64,000 bases of DNA from Paracoccus sediminis (GTDB lineage: Bacteria > Pseudomonadota > Alphaproteobacteria > Rhodobacterales > Rhodobacteraceae). The notes below the pieces were generated by a model that had not been told where the DNA came from, searched no databases, and was given only the letters and a program-made list of their open reading frames with translations. Below are positions 8,786 to 17,227 of the stretch, one piece after another. A program made the position numbers and the translations under genes. The stretch spans positions 1 through 64,000 of the forward strand of contig NZ_FZNM01000008.1 of the NCBI RefSeq assembly GCF_900188295.1, given 5' to 3'. Position 1 is the first letter of the stretch, and every line of letters starts with the position of its first letter.

Positions 8786-9259
8786 ATGACCAGCGATCCC
8801 GACAACAAGAACTACAAGATCATCGCCGAAAACCGGCGGGCGCGGTTCGATTACTTCATCGAAAGCGACATCGAGGTGGGCATCATGCTGACCGGGTCCG
8901 AGGTGAAGTCCCTGCGCACCGGACAGTCCAACATCGCCGAAAGCTATGCCTCGGTCGAGGGGGGCGAGCTGTGGCTGATAAACGGCTATATCGCCGCCTA
9001 CAAGCAGGCGGGCGTCTGGGGGCACGAGGAACGGCGGCGGCGCAAGCTGCTGGTGTCGCGCAAGGAACTGGCGCGGCTGTGGCAGGCCGTCGGCCGCGAG
9101 GGAATGACCCTGGTGCCGTTGGTGATGTATTTCAACCACCGGGGCATCGTGAAGCTGAAGATCGGCGTGGCCAAGGGCAAGAAGGTCGCCGACAAGCGCG
9201 AAACCAGCGCCAAGCGCGACTGGAACCGGCAAAAACAGCGGCTGCTGAAGCAGGGCTAA
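8786..9259 (+). CDS. smpB: SsrA-binding protein SmpB
   Basis: 157 residues, the usual SmpB length. It binds tmRNA and brings it to stalled ribosomes for trans-translation. Typical blocks: [38 protein letters not shown], and the basic C-terminal tail [20 protein letters not shown] that reaches the decoding centre. The ATG at 8786 is chosen because homologues start just before the conserved [17 protein letters not shown] region and because the predicted promoter ends just upstream. Longer upstream frames would run through the channel gene's antisense strand. Confidence 0.95.
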   Translation: MTSDPDNKNYKIIAENRRARFDYFIESDIEVGIMLTGSEVKSLRTGQSNIAESYASVEGGELWLINGYIAAYKQAGVWGHEERRRRKLLVSRKELARLWQAVGREGMTLVPLVMYFNHRGIVKLKIGVAKGKKVADKRETSAKRDWNRQKQRLLKQG

Positions 9260-9318
9260 GCCATTGCAAGGGGGGCATCGGCCTTGTAGATCAGGCCCGC
9301 GCCATGAGGGGAGGGGCC

Positions 9319-10173
9319 ATGCAGGACGATCCGAAAACGCTGGTTTCGACCGATTGGCTGGCAGCCCACCTCAACGACCCCGATCTGCGGATCCTGGACG
9401 CAAGCTGGCATATGCCCGCCGCCGGGCGCGACGCGCGGGCCGAATACGACGCGGCCCACATCCCCGGCGCGCGGTTCTTCGACATCGACGCGATTTCCGA
9501 CACGCGCAGCGCCCTGCCGCACATGGCCCCGCCGGTCGAGATGTTCGTGTCCCGGATGCGCGCCATGGGCGTGGGCGACGGGCATCAGGTCGTGGTCTAT
9601 GACAATTCCGACGTGCGCAGCGCCGCGCGGGTCTGGTGGACCTTCCGCCTGATGGGCAAGACCAACGTGGCGGTCCTGGACGGCGGTTTCGCCAAATGGC
9701 AGGCCGAAGGACGGGCGGTCGAGGACATGGCCCCCGTCCTGCGCGACCGCCACATCACCGTGCAGCGGCAGGCGGGCCTGGTGCGCGACGTGACGCAGGT
9801 CGCCCTGGCCAGCAAGCTGGGCGATCACCAGATCGTCGATGCCCGCGCCCCCGAACGGTTCCGGGGCGAGGCGGCCGAGCCGCGCCCCGGCCTGCGGTCC
9901 GGCCACATCCCCGGCGCACGCAACGTCCCCTTCGGGCGGCTGCTGAATGCGGACGGCACGATGAGGGCGCCCGATGCCCTGCGCACGGAATTCGAGGCCG
10001 CAGGCGTCGATCTGAAAAAGCCCGTCATCACCAGCTGCGGCAGCGGCGTGACGGCGGCGGTTCTGGCGCTGGCGCTGGAGCGGATCGGGCACCGCAACCA
10101 CTCGCTCTATGACGGAAGCTGGGCCGAATGGGGCAGCTTCCCGGACCTGCCCATCGCAACCGGAGACGCCTGA
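9319..10173 (+). CDS. sseA: 3-mercaptopyruvate/thiosulfate sulfurtransferase
   Basis: 284 residues from the ATG at 9319, directly behind GAGGGGAGGGG; an ATG at 9304 is possible. Two rhodanese domains: the first, inactive, contains AHIPGARFFDIDAISD; the second, catalytic, contains SGHIPGARNVPF and the active-site loop CGSGVTAA. The CGSG(V)TA loop is typical of mercaptopyruvate sulfurtransferases rather than thiosulfate rhodaneses (CRKGVT). It transfers sulfane sulfur from 3-mercaptopyruvate. The stop overlaps the start of the next gene, an aminotransferase that could supply or use related 2-oxo acids. Confidence 0.92.
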   Translation: MQDDPKTLVSTDWLAAHLNDPDLRILDASWHMPAAGRDARAEYDAAHIPGARFFDIDAISDTRSALPHMAPPVEMFVSRMRAMGVGDGHQVVVYDNSDVRSAARVWWTFRLMGKTNVAVLDGGFAKWQAEGRAVEDMAPVLRDRHITVQRQAGLVRDVTQVALASKLGDHQIVDARAPERFRGEAAEPRPGLRSGHIPGARNVPFGRLLNADGTMRAPDALRTEFEAAGVDLKKPVITSCGSGVTAAVLALALERIGHRNHSLYDGSWAEWGSFPDLPIATGDA

Positions 10174-11354
10174 TGCTGTCCAACCTGCAACCCCAAGCCC
10201 CCGATTCGATCCTGAAGCTGATCGAGGAATTCAAGGCCGACACCCGGCAGGGCAAGATCGATCTGGGCGTCGGCGTCTACAAGGATCCGCAGGGCGTGAC
10301 GCCGGTGATGCGGGCCGTCAAGGCGGCGGAACAGCGGATCTGGGAAACCCAGACCACCAAGGCTTATACCGGGCTGGCGGGCGAACCCGATTATCGCGAC
10401 GCCATGGCGCGGATGGTGCTGAAGGACGTGCCCGCGGATCGTCTGGCGTCGCTGGCGACGGTCGGCGGCACCGGCGCGATCCGGCAGGCGCTGGAGCTGG
10501 CGCGTTTGGCCAATCCGGGGGTCACGGTCCATGTGTCGAATCCGACCTGGCCCAACCACCTGTCGATCATGAAATTCATGGGCCTGCCCTTCGTCGAATA
10601 CCGCTACTTCGACGCGGCCACGCGCGGCGTCGATTTCGACGGCCTGAAGGCCGACATCGCCCGCGCGGGCAAGGGCGACATCGTGCTGCTGCACGGCTGC
10701 TGCCACAACCCGACCGGCGCGAACCTGTCGATGGACCAATGGAACGAGGTCGCGGCGATCCTGGGAAAATCGGGGGCGATCCCGCTGATCGACCTGGCCT
10801 ATCAGGGCTTCGGCGACGGGCTGGAGGAGGACGCGGCCGCCACCCGGATGATCGCGGGGCGCCTGCCCGAAGTGCTGATCGCGGCCTCGTGTTCCAAGAA
10901 CTTCGGAATCTACCGCGAACGCACCGGCATCCTGTTCGCCCTGGCGGAAAACACGGCCGCACGCGATCTGGCGCAGGGGTCGATGGCTTATCTGAACCGG
11001 CAGACCTATTCCTTCCCGCCCGATCACGGCGCGCGGATCGTCAGCACCATCCTGTCTGACAATGCCCTGCGCGCCGACTGGGCGGCAGAGCTGGAGGAGG
11101 TGCGGGGCACCATGCTGGGCCTGCGGGCGCAGCTGGCGTCCGAACTGCGCGACCTGTCGGGCAGCGGCCGTTTCGATTTCGTCGAACGGCACCGCGGCAT
11201 GTTCTCGCGCCTCGGCGCCACGCCGGAACAGGTGCAGCGCCTGAAATCGGATGCGGCGATCTACATGGTGGGCGATTCGCGGCTGAACATCGCAGGGCTG
11301 AACCGGCATACCGTGCCGATCCTGGCCCGCGCGATCATCGACGCCGGGATCTGA
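10173..11354 (+). CDS. Aromatic/aspartate-type amino acid aminotransferase (class I)
   Basis: 393 residues. The ATG at 10173 overlaps the sseA stop, with GGAGA upstream. Fold-type I aminotransferase of the TyrB/AspC subgroup: YTGLAGEPDYRDAMARMV, LLHGCCHNPTGANL with the Asn that contacts PLP, PLIDLAYQGFGDGLEED with the Asp that binds the pyridine N, the PLP Lys in SCSKNFGIYRERTG, and the substrate Arg near the end (DSRLNIAGL). The HGCCHNPTG loop is characteristic of this group. It probably transaminates aromatic amino acids and aspartate; it may also act on cysteine and so feed mercaptopyruvate to SseA, which is inference from the coupling. Confidence 0.88.
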   Translation: MLSNLQPQAPDSILKLIEEFKADTRQGKIDLGVGVYKDPQGVTPVMRAVKAAEQRIWETQTTKAYTGLAGEPDYRDAMARMVLKDVPADRLASLATVGGTGAIRQALELARLANPGVTVHVSNPTWPNHLSIMKFMGLPFVEYRYFDAATRGVDFDGLKADIARAGKGDIVLLHGCCHNPTGANLSMDQWNEVAAILGKSGAIPLIDLAYQGFGDGLEEDAAATRMIAGRLPEVLIAASCSKNFGIYRERTGILFALAENTAARDLAQGSMAYLNRQTYSFPPDHGARIVSTILSDNALRADWAAELEEVRGTMLGLRAQLASELRDLSGSGRFDFVERHRGMFSRLGATPEQVQRLKSDAAIYMVGDSRLNIAGLNRHTVPILARAIIDAGI

Positions 11355-11386
11355 CCGGGCCCCGCGTCGCGGCGGGGTCAGCCCGG
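11355..11386. terminator. Hairpin between convergent genes
   Basis: CCGGGC (11355-11360) pairs with GCCCGG (11381-11386) and CCCGC with GCGGG inside, with a 4-nt bulge. It spans the comEC stop codon and lies just 3' of the aminotransferase. It has no U-run, so intrinsic termination is uncertain. Confidence 0.35.
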
Positions 11387-13549
11387 ACTGCGCAGCAGGT
11401 CGTTCACGCCGTGCAGCACGGGGCCGTCAGCGCCCATCCCGACCACAACGGCGCCGGTTTTGCGCAACCGGCCCAAATCCAGCATCACGCAGGTCCATTC
11501 GGCGCCGGTCGGCAGCTTTTCCGACACCACGACAATGCGCTGCGGCCGGCAGGCGGCAGGGGCACGATCGGCCGCGCCCTTGCCGGTGAAATGCCAGACC
11601 TGCCAGCCCCCCGGCAGCGAGGCCATCCGATCGCGCCTGTCGCCCCCCCAGGCGGGGCGGGCGGCCGATTCTTCCTGGCTGGCGATGTCGCCGTCTTCCT
11701 GCAACCATGTGCCGATGATGAAGGCCCCGCCAGACGGCTTGGATGCGGCGCGGCCCTGCGGGGTCATCAGGCCCACCGCCTCTCCCTCGGGCGCGATCAG
11801 CAGCAGGGGACGATCGGCCGTGATCCAGATCGCGGCGGATGCCACAAGCATCGCGACCCCGGCCAGAAAGCCCAACGCTCCCGGACCAAGGCGCCGGATG
11901 CGCAGCCCCCCACCCCAGCACAGGACCGCCAGGGTCGCGCCAAAGCACATCAGCGGGATCACCGGGCCGGGCGGCAGGGGCAGGGCCGTCACCGACCCGC
12001 CCAGGCCCGCGATCCATTCGGCCACCCACAGCATCCATTTCGTTCCAAGGCCCATCACCCACAGCGCCGGTCCCGCCAGCCCGACGGGCGCCAGCAGCGC
12101 GCCGATGACGCCGGCGGGCATCACCAGGGCGCCCATCACCGGCACCACCAGCAGGTTCGCCAACAGCCCGTACTGCGCCATCCGGTTGAAATGCGCCGCC
12201 GCCAGCGGCGAGGTCGCGATGGACGCCACCAGCGACGACACCAGCAGCATCGCCACCGGGCGCAGCCAGAACGGGACATGGGGCGAGACGCGCGACCAGG
12301 GGCCGGCGGACAGGATCAGCGCGACCGTTGCCGCAAAGCTCATCTGGAAACCGGGCTGGGTCACGGCTTCGGGCGAGTAGATCAGGATGATGGTCGCGGC
12401 CAGGGCGATGGTGCGCAGCGAAATGGCCCGCCGGTCGGCCATGATCGCCAGCAGCATGACCGCCACCATGACGAAGGCGCGTTCGGTGGCCACGCCGCCG
12501 CCCGACAGCCACAGATAGGCCGCCGACGCCAGCAGCGCGCCAAGTGCCGCGACCTTGTGGACGCCCTGCGGCAAGGGCGCGCCCAACCCTTGGCCCAGCA
12601 CCAGCGCCATGCGCAGCGCGGTATATACGAACCCCGCCAGCATCGACATGTGCAGCCCGGAAATGGAAATGATGTGATACAGGTTCGATGCCCGCATCAC
12701 CTCGTTCGTGGCCTCGGCGATCCCGGATCGGTCGCCGGTCATCAGGGCGGATGCGACCGCGCCTTCCTGTCCGCCGATGCCGTCCCGGATCGCCTGACTG
12801 ACCGCCATTCGCGCGCGGTGCATGGCCCATATCCCGCCTTGGGCCGGTTCGACGGTCATGATGGGCGTGCGGGTATAGCCGACGCCTCCCAGCCCCTCGA
12901 ACCAGGCCAGCCAGCGGAAATCGAAGCTGCCGGGGGATGCCGGGGCCGGGGGCGGGCCAAGGTGGCCGGTCAGCATGACCCGTTGGCCCAGCGGCGGCAG
13001 GGGGTCGGTGTTGTCCATCAGCGACAGGCGCACCTTGGCAGGCGTGCGGTCGGGGGCGGTGTCGTGCAGCACGACCCGATCCAGCGTCAGGCGGATGCGG
13101 TCGCGGGCGGATCGGTCGATTTCCACCACCCGACCCTCGACCGGGCCGTAGTACCGCCATTCCATCACCGGCGCCGCAACCAGCGCGGACCGCATCCCGA
13201 TCAGGCCGAAGCCCGCGACGACCAGCAGCAGCCCCGTCGCGCCGGTCCGCAGAGCGTCCGCCAGGGACCAGCCGATCCGGCCCCGTTCGGCCCAGGGCAG
13301 GGCCATCCGGCCGATCGCCAGGCAAAGGCCCGCCAGCGCCCCGGCCGTGATCCAGTGCCAGCGGTCCGGGGCGACCGGCAGCGCGAACCACAGGGCGATC
13401 CCGGCGGCCAGGCAGACGGGCACCCATGCAAACAGCCCGGCGCGCGACGTGGCCGCCATCCGGGCGGGACGCGCCGTTGCGTGGCGCGATGCCCCGCGCG
13501 CGCCGGACAATCCCGGAGGGGCCGTCATGTCGCCCGAGATGGCGGCCAT
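11378..13549 (-). CDS. comEC: ComEC/Rec2-type DNA uptake membrane protein
   Basis: 723 residues; AAAGGAC precedes the ATG at 13549. It has an N-terminal region of hydrophobic helices and a beta domain (DUF4131), then the Competence domain with the hallmark YHIISISGLHMSMLAG near residue 298 and many membrane helices. ComEC forms the inner-membrane channel for single-stranded DNA; in related Rhodobacterales it is needed for gene-transfer-agent DNA uptake. The C-terminal 130 residues lack the H-x-H-x-D-H signature of the metallo-beta-lactamase domain found in many ComEC proteins. It is divergent from gltX. Confidence 0.92.
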   Translation of the reverse strand: MAAISGDMTAPPGLSGARGASRHATARPARMAATSRAGLFAWVPVCLAAGIALWFALPVAPDRWHWITAGALAGLCLAIGRMALPWAERGRIGWSLADALRTGATGLLLVVAGFGLIGMRSALVAAPVMEWRYYGPVEGRVVEIDRSARDRIRLTLDRVVLHDTAPDRTPAKVRLSLMDNTDPLPPLGQRVMLTGHLGPPPAPASPGSFDFRWLAWFEGLGGVGYTRTPIMTVEPAQGGIWAMHRARMAVSQAIRDGIGGQEGAVASALMTGDRSGIAEATNEVMRASNLYHIISISGLHMSMLAGFVYTALRMALVLGQGLGAPLPQGVHKVAALGALLASAAYLWLSGGGVATERAFVMVAVMLLAIMADRRAISLRTIALAATIILIYSPEAVTQPGFQMSFAATVALILSAGPWSRVSPHVPFWLRPVAMLLVSSLVASIATSPLAAAHFNRMAQYGLLANLLVVPVMGALVMPAGVIGALLAPVGLAGPALWVMGLGTKWMLWVAEWIAGLGGSVTALPLPPGPVIPLMCFGATLAVLCWGGGLRIRRLGPGALGFLAGVAMLVASAAIWITADRPLLLIAPEGEAVGLMTPQGRAASKPSGGAFIIGTWLQEDGDIASQEESAARPAWGGDRRDRMASLPGGWQVWHFTGKGAADRAPAACRPQRIVVVSEKLPTGAEWTCVMLDLGRLRKTGAVVVGMGADGPVLHGVNDLLRSPG

Positions 13550-13651
13550 TCTTGTCCTTTCGCGGCGGCTTCTCTATCTCTCGGCCAACGATGGCATGGA
13601 CTGCTTACCAAAGCGTTAATGTCCGTCCGTCCCTGATTCATGAAAGTTGCC

Positions 13652-15058
13652 ATGTCCGATACCCCCGCAGATCGCCCTGTTGTCACCCGTTTCGCCCCTT
13701 CGCCCACCGGATACCTTCATATCGGCGGGGCACGGACGGCGTTGTTCAACTGGCTTTATGCGCGCGGCCGGGGCGGGAAATTCCTGCTGCGGATCGAGGA
13801 TACCGACCGCGCGCGTTCGACCCCCCAGGCGACCGAGGCGATCCTGAAGGGCCTGACCTGGCTGGGTCTGGACTGGGACGGCGATCCGATCAGCCAGTTC
13901 GAACGCAAGGACCGCCACGCCGAGGTTGCGCGGCAGATGCTGGCCAGCGGCGCGGCCTACAGGTGCTTTTCCACCCCCGAGGAGATCGCGGCCTGGCGCG
14001 AGGCCAACCCACGCCAGCCGTTCCAAAGCCCTTGGCGCGACGCGACCGATCTGCCCGACGCGCCCTATGCGATCCGCCTGCGCGCGCCGCGCCAGGGCGA
14101 GACTGTCATCGACGATGCCGTGCAGGGCCAGGTGCGCGTGGGCAACGACCAGCTTGACGACATGATTATCCTGCGGTCCGACGGAACGCCCACCTATATG
14201 CTGGCGGTGGTGGTGGACGATCACGACATGGATGTAACCCATGTGATCCGGGGCGACGACCACCTGACCAACACCTTTCGACAGGTGCAGATCTTCGACG
14301 CGATGGGCTGGCCGCGCCCGGTCTTTGCCCATATTCCGCTGATCCATGGCGAGGACGGCAAGAAACTGTCGAAACGCCACGGCGCGGTGGGCCTGCACGA
14401 ATTCGCGGCCTTGGGGTATCCTCCCGAGGCGATGCGCAACTATCTGGCCCGGCTGGGCTGGAGCCATGGTGATGACGAGTTGTTCGTGGACGAACAGGCT
14501 CGCGGCTGGTTCGACCTGTCGGGCATCGGGCGCGCCCCCGCGCGGCTGGATTTCAAGAAACTGGAACATGTCAGTGGCCACCATATCGGCATCATGCCGG
14601 ACGCCCGGTTGCTGGCGGCCTTGGACGCCTTCCGGTCGGAAACCGGCGCCGCATCCCTGACGCAGCGTCAGAAGGATCGGCTGATGCCTGCGCTGCCCGC
14701 CTTGAAAGAAAAGGCGAAAACCCTGCCGCAATTGCTGGAACAGGCGCGGTTTGCCTTGATCGATCGGCCTGTCGATCCGGACGAAAAAGCCTCAAAGTCT
14801 CTGGATTCGGTATCCCGTGGTATGCTGGCCGCGTTGACTGCCGCAGTGCAGCATGGTAGCTGGACCCGAGACGAGCTGGAGCGGGCGGCTAAGCGGGTCG
14901 CCGAGGATCACGGCGCAGGCCTGGGCAAGCTGGCGACGCCACTGCGCGCAGCCCTGGCTGGCCGGACCGCGACCCCCAGCGTGTTCGACATGATGACGGC
15001 GCTAGGCCGCGAGGAATCGCTGGCCCGGTTGCAGGACCAGACGGATTTGGCGGGCTGA
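13652..15058 (+). CDS. gltX: Glutamyl-tRNA synthetase
   Basis: 468 residues from the ATG at 13652, with GAAAG seven bases upstream; the in-frame ATG at 13640 (adding MKVA) is the alternative. Class I synthetase: the HIGH-type motif is [19 protein letters not shown], the KMSKS-type motif is [13 protein letters not shown]. The C-terminal anticodon-binding helical domain is complete. It charges tRNA-Glu, and in bacteria lacking GlnRS also tRNA-Gln for amidation. Alphaproteobacteria often have two gltX copies, so this could be either. It is followed by gltA after 77 bp. Confidence 0.95.
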   Translation: MSDTPADRPVVTRFAPSPTGYLHIGGARTALFNWLYARGRGGKFLLRIEDTDRARSTPQATEAILKGLTWLGLDWDGDPISQFERKDRHAEVARQMLASGAAYRCFSTPEEIAAWREANPRQPFQSPWRDATDLPDAPYAIRLRAPRQGETVIDDAVQGQVRVGNDQLDDMIILRSDGTPTYMLAVVVDDHDMDVTHVIRGDDHLTNTFRQVQIFDAMGWPRPVFAHIPLIHGEDGKKLSKRHGAVGLHEFAALGYPPEAMRNYLARLGWSHGDDELFVDEQARGWFDLSGIGRAPARLDFKKLEHVSGHHIGIMPDARLLAALDAFRSETGAASLTQRQKDRLMPALPALKEKAKTLPQLLEQARFALIDRPVDPDEKASKSLDSVSRGMLAALTAAVQHGSWTRDELERAAKRVAEDHGAGLGKLATPLRAALAGRTATPSVFDMMTALGREESLARLQDQTDLAG

Positions 15059-15135
15059 AGCCTGCCCCTACATGCCAGGGTCGTCCCGCGTTCAGTCGAA
15101 GGATCGGCCCGGCTTACCCGGAAAGGACGCTTTGG

Positions 15136-16428
15136 ATGGCCGACGCGACGACCGCCACACTCAAGATCAACGACGCCGAATACGATCTGCCGATCCTTCG
15201 CCCGACGCAGGGGCCGGACGTGCTGGACATTCGCAAGCTGTACGGGCAGGCGGACGTGTTCACCTATGATCCCGGCTTCACCTCGACGGCCAGCTGCGAT
15301 TCGACCATCACCTTTATCGACGGCGACAAGGGCGAACTGTGGTATCGCGGCTATCCCATAGAACAGCTTGCCGCCCGATCCCATTACCTCGAGGTCTGCT
15401 ATCTGCTGCTGTATGGCGAACTGCCCACCGCCGAGCAGATGGAGGATTTCGAGCGTCGCGTGACCCGTCACACGATGGTGCACGAACAGATGCACAACTT
15501 CTTCCGCGGCTTCCGCCGCGACGCGCATCCGATGGCGACCATGGTGGGCGTGGTCGGCGCCATGTCGGCCTTTTATCACGATTCGACCGACATCAACGAT
15601 CCCTGGCAGCGCGAGGTCGCCTCGATCCGGCTGATCGCCAAGCTGCCCACGATCGCGGCGATGGCCTACAAGTATTCGATCGGCCAGCCCTTCGTCTATC
15701 CGCAGAACGAACTGGATTACGCCAGCAATTTCCTGCACATGTGCTTTTCGGTCCCGGCCGAGAAATACAACGTCGATCCGGCCCTGGCCCGCGCCATGGA
15801 CCGCATCTTCACGCTGCACGCCGATCACGAACAGAACGCGTCCACCTCGACCGTGCGTCTGGCGGGATCGTCGGGGGCCAATCCCTTTGCCTGCATCGCG
15901 GCGGGCATCGCCTGCCTGTGGGGTCCGGCCCATGGCGGCGCGAACCAGGCCTGCCTGGAAATGCTGCGGGAAATCGGGACGGTGGACCGTATTCCCGAAT
16001 ACATCGCCAAGGCCAAGGACAAGTCCGATCCCTTCAAGCTGATGGGGTTCGGCCATCGGGTCTACAAGAACTTCGACCCGCGTGCGACGGTGATGAAGGA
16101 ATCCGCCGACGAGGTTCTGGAACTGCTGGGCATCCACAACAATCCGACGTTGCAGGTCGCCAAGGAGCTGGAAAAGATCGCGCTGGAAGACGAATACTTC
16201 GTCGAGAAGAAGCTCTATCCCAACGTCGATTTCTATTCGGGCATCATCCTCGAGGCGATGGGCTTTCCGACCTCGATGTTCACGCCCATCTTCGCGCTGT
16301 CGCGCACGGTGGGCTGGATCGCGCAGTGGAAGGAAATGATCGCCGATCCGCAGAACAAGATCGGCCGCCCGCGCCAGCTGTATGTGGGCGAGGACAAGCG
16401 CGACTATATCGAGGTCGGCGCGCGCTGA
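15136..16428 (+). CDS. gltA: Citrate synthase
   Basis: 430 residues, the hexameric type II form of Gram-negative bacteria. It condenses acetyl-CoA and oxaloacetate in the TCA cycle. Conserved active-site regions: [20 protein letters not shown] with a catalytic His, [14 protein letters not shown] with the second His and an oxaloacetate Arg, and [16 protein letters not shown] with the catalytic Asp. The gene is followed by a clear intrinsic terminator, so it probably ends its transcription unit. Confidence 0.97.
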   Translation: MADATTATLKINDAEYDLPILRPTQGPDVLDIRKLYGQADVFTYDPGFTSTASCDSTITFIDGDKGELWYRGYPIEQLAARSHYLEVCYLLLYGELPTAEQMEDFERRVTRHTMVHEQMHNFFRGFRRDAHPMATMVGVVGAMSAFYHDSTDINDPWQREVASIRLIAKLPTIAAMAYKYSIGQPFVYPQNELDYASNFLHMCFSVPAEKYNVDPALARAMDRIFTLHADHEQNASTSTVRLAGSSGANPFACIAAGIACLWGPAHGGANQACLEMLREIGTVDRIPEYIAKAKDKSDPFKLMGFGHRVYKNFDPRATVMKESADEVLELLGIHNNPTLQVAKELEKIALEDEYFVEKKLYPNVDFYSGIILEAMGFPTSMFTPIFALSRTVGWIAQWKEMIADPQNKIGRPRQLYVGEDKRDYIEVGAR

Positions 16429-16444
16429 TCCGCCCCGATCCGTG

Positions 16445-16468
16445 AAAGGCCCCTGTGGGGGCCTTTTT
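16445..16468 (+). terminator. Intrinsic terminator of gltA
   Basis: AAAGGCCCC (16445-16453), a TGTG loop and GGGGCCTTT (16458-16466) running into TTTTT. Confidence 0.9.
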
Positions 16469-16515
16469 CGTGGTTGGCCTTGCGAAGGCAGCGGGCGGGT
16501 GGCAAGGGATCAACC

Positions 16516-17166
16516 ATGACAAAGACACCGAAAATCGCATTGGTGACGGGGGCGTCGCGCGGCCTTGGCGCGGCCCTGTCCGAGGAACTGGCCGCGCGCG
16601 GCTTTCATGTCCTGGCCGTGGCCCGCACCGTAGGCGGGCTGGAGGAACTGGACGACCGCATCCGCCGCGCGGGCGGTGCCGCGACCCTGGCGCCGATGGA
16701 CGTGGCCGAGGCCCCTGCGATGCAGCAACTGGCCCATGCCGTGCTGGGCCGCTGGGGCGGGCTGGATCTGTGGGCGCATTGTGCGGTGCATGCGGCCCCC
16801 TTGGCCCCCGCACCGCATGTGGATGGCAAGGACTGGGCCAAGTCGGTTCTGGTCAACATGGACGTGACCCGCGGACTGATCGCGCTGCTGGAACCGCTGC
16901 TGCGCGCGAGAGGCGGCACGGCGCTGTTCTTTGACGATCCGCGCGCGGGACAAAAATTCTTTGGCGCCTATGGGGCGACCAAGGCGGGCCAGATTGCGCT
17001 GGCCCGCAGCTGGCAGGCCGAGGCCGCGTCCGTCGGCCCGCGCGTGGTCATCGCCGAACCTGCGCCGATGCCCACCGCCGTTCGCGCGCGGTTTTTTCCG
17101 GGCGAGGATCGGGCGGCGCTGACCTCCTGCAAGGACGAGGCGGCGCGGATCCTGGACGCGCTGTGA
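16516..17166 (+). CDS. YciK-like short-chain dehydrogenase/reductase with altered active site
   Basis: 216 residues from the ATG at 16516 (AAGGGAT upstream). The Rossmann cofactor motif TGASRGLGAAL is intact and the YGATK pair (Tyr, Lys) is present. The usual catalytic Ser about 13 residues before the Tyr is absent (ALFFDDPRAGQKFFGAY), and the N-N-A-G motif is replaced by AHCAVHAAP. The C-terminal pattern (PTAVRARFFPGED) resembles the YciK group, whose substrate is unclear. It may bind nucleotide without classic dehydrogenase chemistry. It lies between the gltA terminator and a two-hairpin repeat element. Confidence 0.8.
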   Translation: MTKTPKIALVTGASRGLGAALSEELAARGFHVLAVARTVGGLEELDDRIRRAGGAATLAPMDVAEAPAMQQLAHAVLGRWGGLDLWAHCAVHAAPLAPAPHVDGKDWAKSVLVNMDVTRGLIALLEPLLRARGGTALFFDDPRAGQKFFGAYGATKAGQIALARSWQAEAASVGPRVVIAEPAPMPTAVRARFFPGEDRAALTSCKDEAARILDAL

Positions 17167-17180
17167 TTGCGTCCCGCGAA

Positions 17181-17227
17181 GGCCGGGGGCGCTTCGCCCC
17201 CCCGGACCCCCAGAGGATATTTTTACG
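17181..17227 (+). repeat. Two-hairpin intergenic element, copy A
   Basis: Begins 14 bp after the SDR stop. It has GGGGGCG/CGCCCCC inverted arms, then GGACCCCCAGAGGATATTTTTAC. It shares the core GGGGGC...CCCC..GGA..CCCCC..GGATATTT with copies at 21531-21589 and 23592-23650. All three have the same orientation relative to the gene they follow. It overlaps the 3' end of the converging aminopeptidase gene. Confidence 0.65.

Noticed and set aside
11411..13636. 741-codon plus-strand ORF antisense to comEC
   Set aside because: Shadow frame with H/Q/R/G-rich translation and no domain; comEC has clear motifs.
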